NCBI RefSeq assembly: GCF_900168165.1
Contig: NZ_FUYV01000007.1
Location: 62,001-126,000 of the forward strand
DNA length: 64,000 nucleotides
Direction of reading: 5' to 3'
Source of the DNA: Alkalitalea saponilacus
Lineage (GTDB): Bacteria > Bacteroidota > Bacteroidia > Bacteroidales > Marinilabiliaceae
The number at the start of each line of letters is the position of its first letter. The first letter of the stretch is position 1. The notes beneath the pieces were generated by a model. The model ran no database searches, was not told the origin of the DNA, and saw nothing but the letters and a program-made list of their open reading frames with translations. Made by a program: the position numbers and the translations under genes. Shown here in pieces: positions 60,945 through 64,000 of this stretch.

Positions 60945-62672
60945 TCATTCATTTGCTCCCCTCATCAAGGCATCCAGAGCCCCCTGATCGAAGATATTTC
61001 CATTGCTTCTATAGAACAATGCAAATCCATTGTTACCGCGATGGCCATTGTCCCAGTAAAATGGAATCAGTCCATGCTGAATGGCCGAACGGGTAACATA
61101 CTCGAGGTAGTATTCGCGGGAAGCTTTGTGCGCCTCATAATCTTCACCGGTTAGAGCACTTCGATGAATCGCACCATATTCCCCAAGAATTACAGGAATA
61201 TCGTTGTCTACAAATTTTGATTTTACTTTGGCAAATTGTCTGTCAACGTGATCTTCCTGTCCCCACCAGTCGGAATCGGCCGCAATAAAACTTTCACCCC
61301 AAACAGTATAAATGCCACTACCGGAATCCTGCAAAGCAAACTGGTAGGGATCATAATAATGTACTTCGGCAAACAGCCTGTTTTCGACATTATCCTCAGG
61401 CATAACATGGAAATTGATGCCGTGGTCGATGTTTGTATTATATGTTTGAACAATCAGGTTACGATAGGCATTTCGTCCTCCGGTTGAACGCACAGTGGTA
61501 ACAAAATTCTGATTAAATGACTGCTGCACGGTAATGTGCTCAGTGGTGGGTATACCATAGTCGGCACGCACTTCGTTGGTGCCGGCAAATAGTAAACGCT
61601 CATCGTAATCTCTAAAGTAAGTGGCAATTTGTTCCCAAAATGCCGTAAATTTTAAATTAATCTCATCCTGTTTACTGTAAAATGGATTTTCTTCAAGCCA
61701 ACCACCATCCCAATGGGTATTAATGATCACAAACATGTCATTATTAATGCAGTAATCAACAACCTCTTTTACGCGTGCTAACCAATTGGGGTCAATTTCG
61801 GCAGTATTTTGATCAGCATAACTGTTCCATGCACATGGAATGCGTATGGCATTAAAACCTGCCGCCTGAACGGCGTCTATCAAGGCTTGTGTGGTCCTTG
61901 CATTCCCCCAACCGGTTTCTCCGGATGGAACTTCCAATGAGTTTCCAATGTTCCATCCAATTAAAATATCCTGAGCCAACTCGGAAGCGGTTCTTTCCAC
62001 TCCAGTCATATCAGGTTCTGGTGGTGAAATATTGTAAGACGGATATAAAGCTAGCTGAGACACTTCAACAACCCTTTGAGGTGCATATTCTGCCCTGATG
62101 GTAATTTTCCCTTTACGTTCTGCCCCTGATTCATTTCCATCAGCTGAAACGGTTATGGTAACAGAGCTTTCGGTTCCGGTTCTTCTATCCACGTTAATCC
62201 AGTCTCCTTCAATTTCGAGGCTCCACTCCGGTGCAGAGGTGTTGATATCAAATGTTTGGCTTCCTCCAAGCCTACGAATGGTTAATGAAGTTCTGTTGGA
62301 GGTAAGCTCATAGACAAACTCAGAATCCAGTTGAGTTACTGTTACGGTTACCGGCGGTGCGTTTCCTGCGTTAATAACGAGTTCTGCTGATCTCACTTCC
62401 GGTGTTTTACCATCAACGGTAACCATAATCATGGCTATTGACCCAGTACCTGAAGTCCTTGACAGTGATAACCACTCCGTTGCGGGATTGGTGATTTCCC
62501 AGGAATCGGCATCCGTAGTGATTGTAAATACACCAGTTGTTTTATCTGCGTCTAACTCAATTTCAGAAACGTCAACTTCCAATAAATTGAACACCTCATC
62601 ATCGTCTTTACATGCTGCAAAAATCAGAACTGATAGAAACACCAAGAATACTTTCATTATATTTTTTTCCAT
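60945..62672 (-). CDS. GH5 endoglucanase-like lipoprotein with two BACON domains
   Basis: The 575-residue protein has lipobox FAAC (Cys21). Two BACON (Bacteroidetes-associated carbohydrate-binding often N-terminal) domains cover about 30-115 and 118-205. The GH5 barrel (about 225-570) starts with LIGWNIGNSLEVPSGETGW and has FNAIRIPCAW, IINTHWDGG, acid/base E367 in FAGTNEVRAD and nucleophile E498 in PVILGEYGA. The usual NEP reads NEV here (Pro to Val), but the catalytic Glu is present and a small group of Bacteroidetes GH5 enzymes share this change, as I recall. It probably cleaves a beta-glucan, xyloglucan or related backbone outside the cell surface. A truncated SusC-like fragment starts directly upstream on the same strand. 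Confidence 0.9.
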   Translation of the reverse strand: MEKNIMKVFLVFLSVLIFAACKDDDEVFNLLEVDVSEIELDADKTTGVFTITTDADSWEITNPATEWLSLSRTSGTGSIAMIMVTVDGKTPEVRSAELVINAGNAPPVTVTVTQLDSEFVYELTSNRTSLTIRRLGGSQTFDINTSAPEWSLEIEGDWINVDRRTGTESSVTITVSADGNESGAERKGKITIRAEYAPQRVVEVSQLALYPSYNISPPEPDMTGVERTASELAQDILIGWNIGNSLEVPSGETGWGNARTTQALIDAVQAAGFNAIRIPCAWNSYADQNTAEIDPNWLARVKEVVDYCINNDMFVIINTHWDGGWLEENPFYSKQDEINLKFTAFWEQIATYFRDYDERLLFAGTNEVRADYGIPTTEHITVQQSFNQNFVTTVRSTGGRNAYRNLIVQTYNTNIDHGINFHVMPEDNVENRLFAEVHYYDPYQFALQDSGSGIYTVWGESFIAADSDWWGQEDHVDRQFAKVKSKFVDNDIPVILGEYGAIHRSALTGEDYEAHKASREYYLEYVTRSAIQHGLIPFYWDNGHRGNNGFALFYRSNGNIFDQGALDALMRGANE

Positions 62673-62675
62673 ACC

Positions 62676-62960
62676 TCAAAAAATAAACATTACAACCACT
62701 AAAGATACATATCCGATCATACGGATTAAGGTTAACTTTCGTTTAAGGAAGTAAGGGAGAATTCCTTCCTGTCCCGTGTAAGAAATTGAAGTAGAATAAG
62801 TAGACTGATCGGTGCCACTGGTTGTTCCTTGCACCTGGATAGAGACACCCGGAACAGGGTCGTTTGACGAGTCTGTAACAACAACTGTTACAGTATGTTG
62901 AGCGTATAACCCAAAACTCGTCATCACCATTAATAAAAACAAGACGCTTTTCTTCAACAT
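62676..62960 (-). pseudogene. Truncated SusC-like N-terminus (remnant)
   Basis: From the ATG at 62960 the frame runs 94 codons. It begins with a signal peptide (MLKKSVLFLLMVMTSFGLYAQ) and a CarboxypepD_reg-like strand pattern (VVVTDSSNDPVPGVSIQVQG), which is how SusC-family proteins start. After about residue 45 the sequence stops resembling a SusC and ends in a hydrophobic stretch just 3 bp before the GH5 start. No plug or barrel follows in any frame. The simplest reading is that a susC (and susD) copy was deleted here, leaving its 5' end and perhaps its promoter to drive GH5. Alternatively it is a small secreted CarboxypepD-like protein. Confidence 0.55.
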
Positions 62961-63485
62961 AACAATGATTTTAGATTTAATTTGTTTTAAATAGACCTTT
63001 GTAACCAATTCGACCAGATCAACATTCCTTAAAGGTATTTTAACATTAATTAATACTTTGGTGGTATTTGTATGCAGCTTGGGTGCAAAATGTCAACCTC
63101 TCTGATCAAATGTAATTTAACATGGGGGTATTTGATTTCAGACAAACCCCTATCACATTGTATTTCTGATACTTTTACATACATTACATCAGAAAAAAAG
63201 GGAGTTTTATAAACGAGAATAACAAAGAGGATCAAACGAGTTGGCAGCAGATTTTCACATAAAGGATAAGTCTATATAAAGACTTCAGCAGCACAAGACC
63301 AAACTTTTTCATAAGAAGAATCTGAGTTTTTTTAAAAAACTCAGGACTTAACATTATAATTGATAAATTTACTTAAATTTAACTATCCAAAAAGAAAGTA
63401 TATAAATGTAACCAGATGGATAAATATCTCGTTTATGTCATTATTAAACATTCGACAAATAGAGACCGAAGACAAAACAATTAAA
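62961..63485. other. Intergenic region between the SusC remnant and HTCS 3
   Basis: The 525-bp gap is a divergent region for the remnant/GH5 transcript (minus) and the third HTCS gene (plus). It contains the 11-bp dyad at 63322-63344. I could not identify a -7/-33 pair, and short ORFs here (63050-63235 and 63383-63565 on the minus strand) have no gene-like features; the second one overlaps the HTCS start. Confidence 0.5.
63322..63344. repeat. 11-bp palindrome upstream of HTCS 3
   Basis: CTGAGTTTTTT (63322-63332) and AAAAAACTCAG (63334-63344) are exact reverse complements around a single T. It lies about 140 bp before the HTCS 3 start. It has the form of a dyad operator; a hairpin with a one-base loop would be strained. 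Confidence 0.45.
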
Positions 63486-64000
63486 ATGGGTAAATCAAAG
63501 TGTTTACATTTACTTCCATTCAAGCACATGCCAAAAGCATTGTGCATAATAGCTTTATTTTGCACATTCCAATTGACTCAACCCATTAGTTTTACCAACA
63601 GTACAGAGATTAAACTTGCGCATTTTTCGGCAACAAATAAACTACCCGGACAATCTATTCAATGCATACATCAAGATAGCCTTGGTATTATCTGGCTGGG
63701 AATTGAATCAGTTGGCTTGACAAAATACGACGGAAAACGAACGACCATTTATAACAACGTTCCCGGTAATACATCCTCCCTCTCATCAAATTATCCCGAG
63801 CGAATTATTAGTGATGAATTTGATCAAATTTGGGTCGCAACTTCAAATGGGTTAAACAGGCTTAATAGGAAGACAGGAAAAGTTAAACGTTTCTATTCAA
63901 AACCGGAAAACAAAAAAACAATTTCACATAATACCTTATACGATTTAAAACGGGATTCATTTGGAAATATTTGGATTGCTACGCAAAATGGGGTGAGCAT
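63486..64000 (+). CDS. N-terminus of a third HTCS-type reg_prop sensor (3' end outside window)
   Basis: An ATG at 63486 opens a frame that is still open at the window end (171 codons). The product has a signal peptide-like start (MPKALCIIALFCTFQLTQP, from residue 15) and then reg_prop propeller repeats: IQCIHQDSLGIIWLGIESVG, KYDGKRTTIYNN, FDQIWVATSNGLNRLN and SFGNIWIATQNGVSI. This is the typical beginning of an HTCS regulator or of a reg_prop sensor kinase. The direction is opposite to HTCS 1 and 2, and the C-terminal domains cannot be seen. It may mark the start of a second PUL or belong to the same locus. Confidence 0.9.
   Translation, partial: MGKSKCLHLLPFKHMPKALCIIALFCTFQLTQPISFTNSTEIKLAHFSATNKLPGQSIQCIHQDSLGIIWLGIESVGLTKYDGKRTTIYNNVPGNTSSLSSNYPERIISDEFDQIWVATSNGLNRLNRKTGKVKRFYSKPENKKTISHNTLYDLKRDSFGNIWIATQNGVS

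Overview
The window looks like a chromosomal segment of a polysaccharide-degrading Bacteroidetes bacterium. The evidence is a SusC/SusD pair, three hybrid two-component (HTCS) regulators, BACON domains, many lipoproteins with Bacteroidetes lipoboxes, TAnnTTTG-type -7 promoter elements, AT-rich intergenic DNA and almost no Shine-Dalgarno sequences. A Bacteroidales/Marinilabiliales-type organism is plausible, but that placement is inference. I saw no tRNA, rRNA, CRISPR array, insertion sequence or phage gene.

Region 1 (1-13950) is a signalling block. It holds the 3' end of a PAS-histidine kinase-receiver hybrid, an ABCG-like half-transporter with an unusual N-terminal extension, a membrane-bound PAS hybrid kinase on the minus strand, and divergently from it a 1081-residue multi-PAS/GAF kinase. 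Next comes a response regulator whose kinase-like C-terminus lacks the phosphorylatable His, followed by two exported proteins of unknown function. The 453-bp divergent gap between the two large kinases has an 11-bp perfect hairpin and a possible 51-residue small ORF.

Region 2 (14022-22326, minus strand) is a compact alpha-glucan/trehalose operon: GlgX debranching enzyme, then TreZ, then a single polypeptide fusing TreY (maltooligosyltrehalose synthase) to MalQ (4-alpha-glucanotransferase). Together these would debranch glycogen, remodel the maltooligosaccharides, isomerise the reducing end and release trehalose. A 6-bladed beta-propeller lipoprotein gene follows on the plus strand.

Region 3 (24078-31854, minus strand) is the envelope-defence pair of an alpha-2-macroglobulin-like lipoprotein with an intact thioester motif and penicillin-binding protein 1C, overlapping by 26 bp.

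Region 4 (about 32000 to the end) is a polysaccharide utilisation locus. It holds SusC, SusD, five GH43 proteins (one with two GH43 modules, one with a discoidin domain), a GH105-like unsaturated uronyl hydrolase, a GH2 beta-galactosidase, a GH5 endoglucanase-like lipoprotein with two BACON domains, two complete HTCS regulators and the start of a third. The target is probably a plant cell-wall polysaccharide with arabinose, galactose or xylose side chains and some uronic acid; the exact polymer cannot be read from the sequence. The locus shows turnover: a decayed discoidin domain lies just after one GH43 gene, and a truncated SusC-like N-terminus sits in front of the GH5 gene. A 97-bp unit is tandemly duplicated in the 1.1-kb region upstream of susC. 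Strong hairpin terminators separate most of the PUL transcription units.
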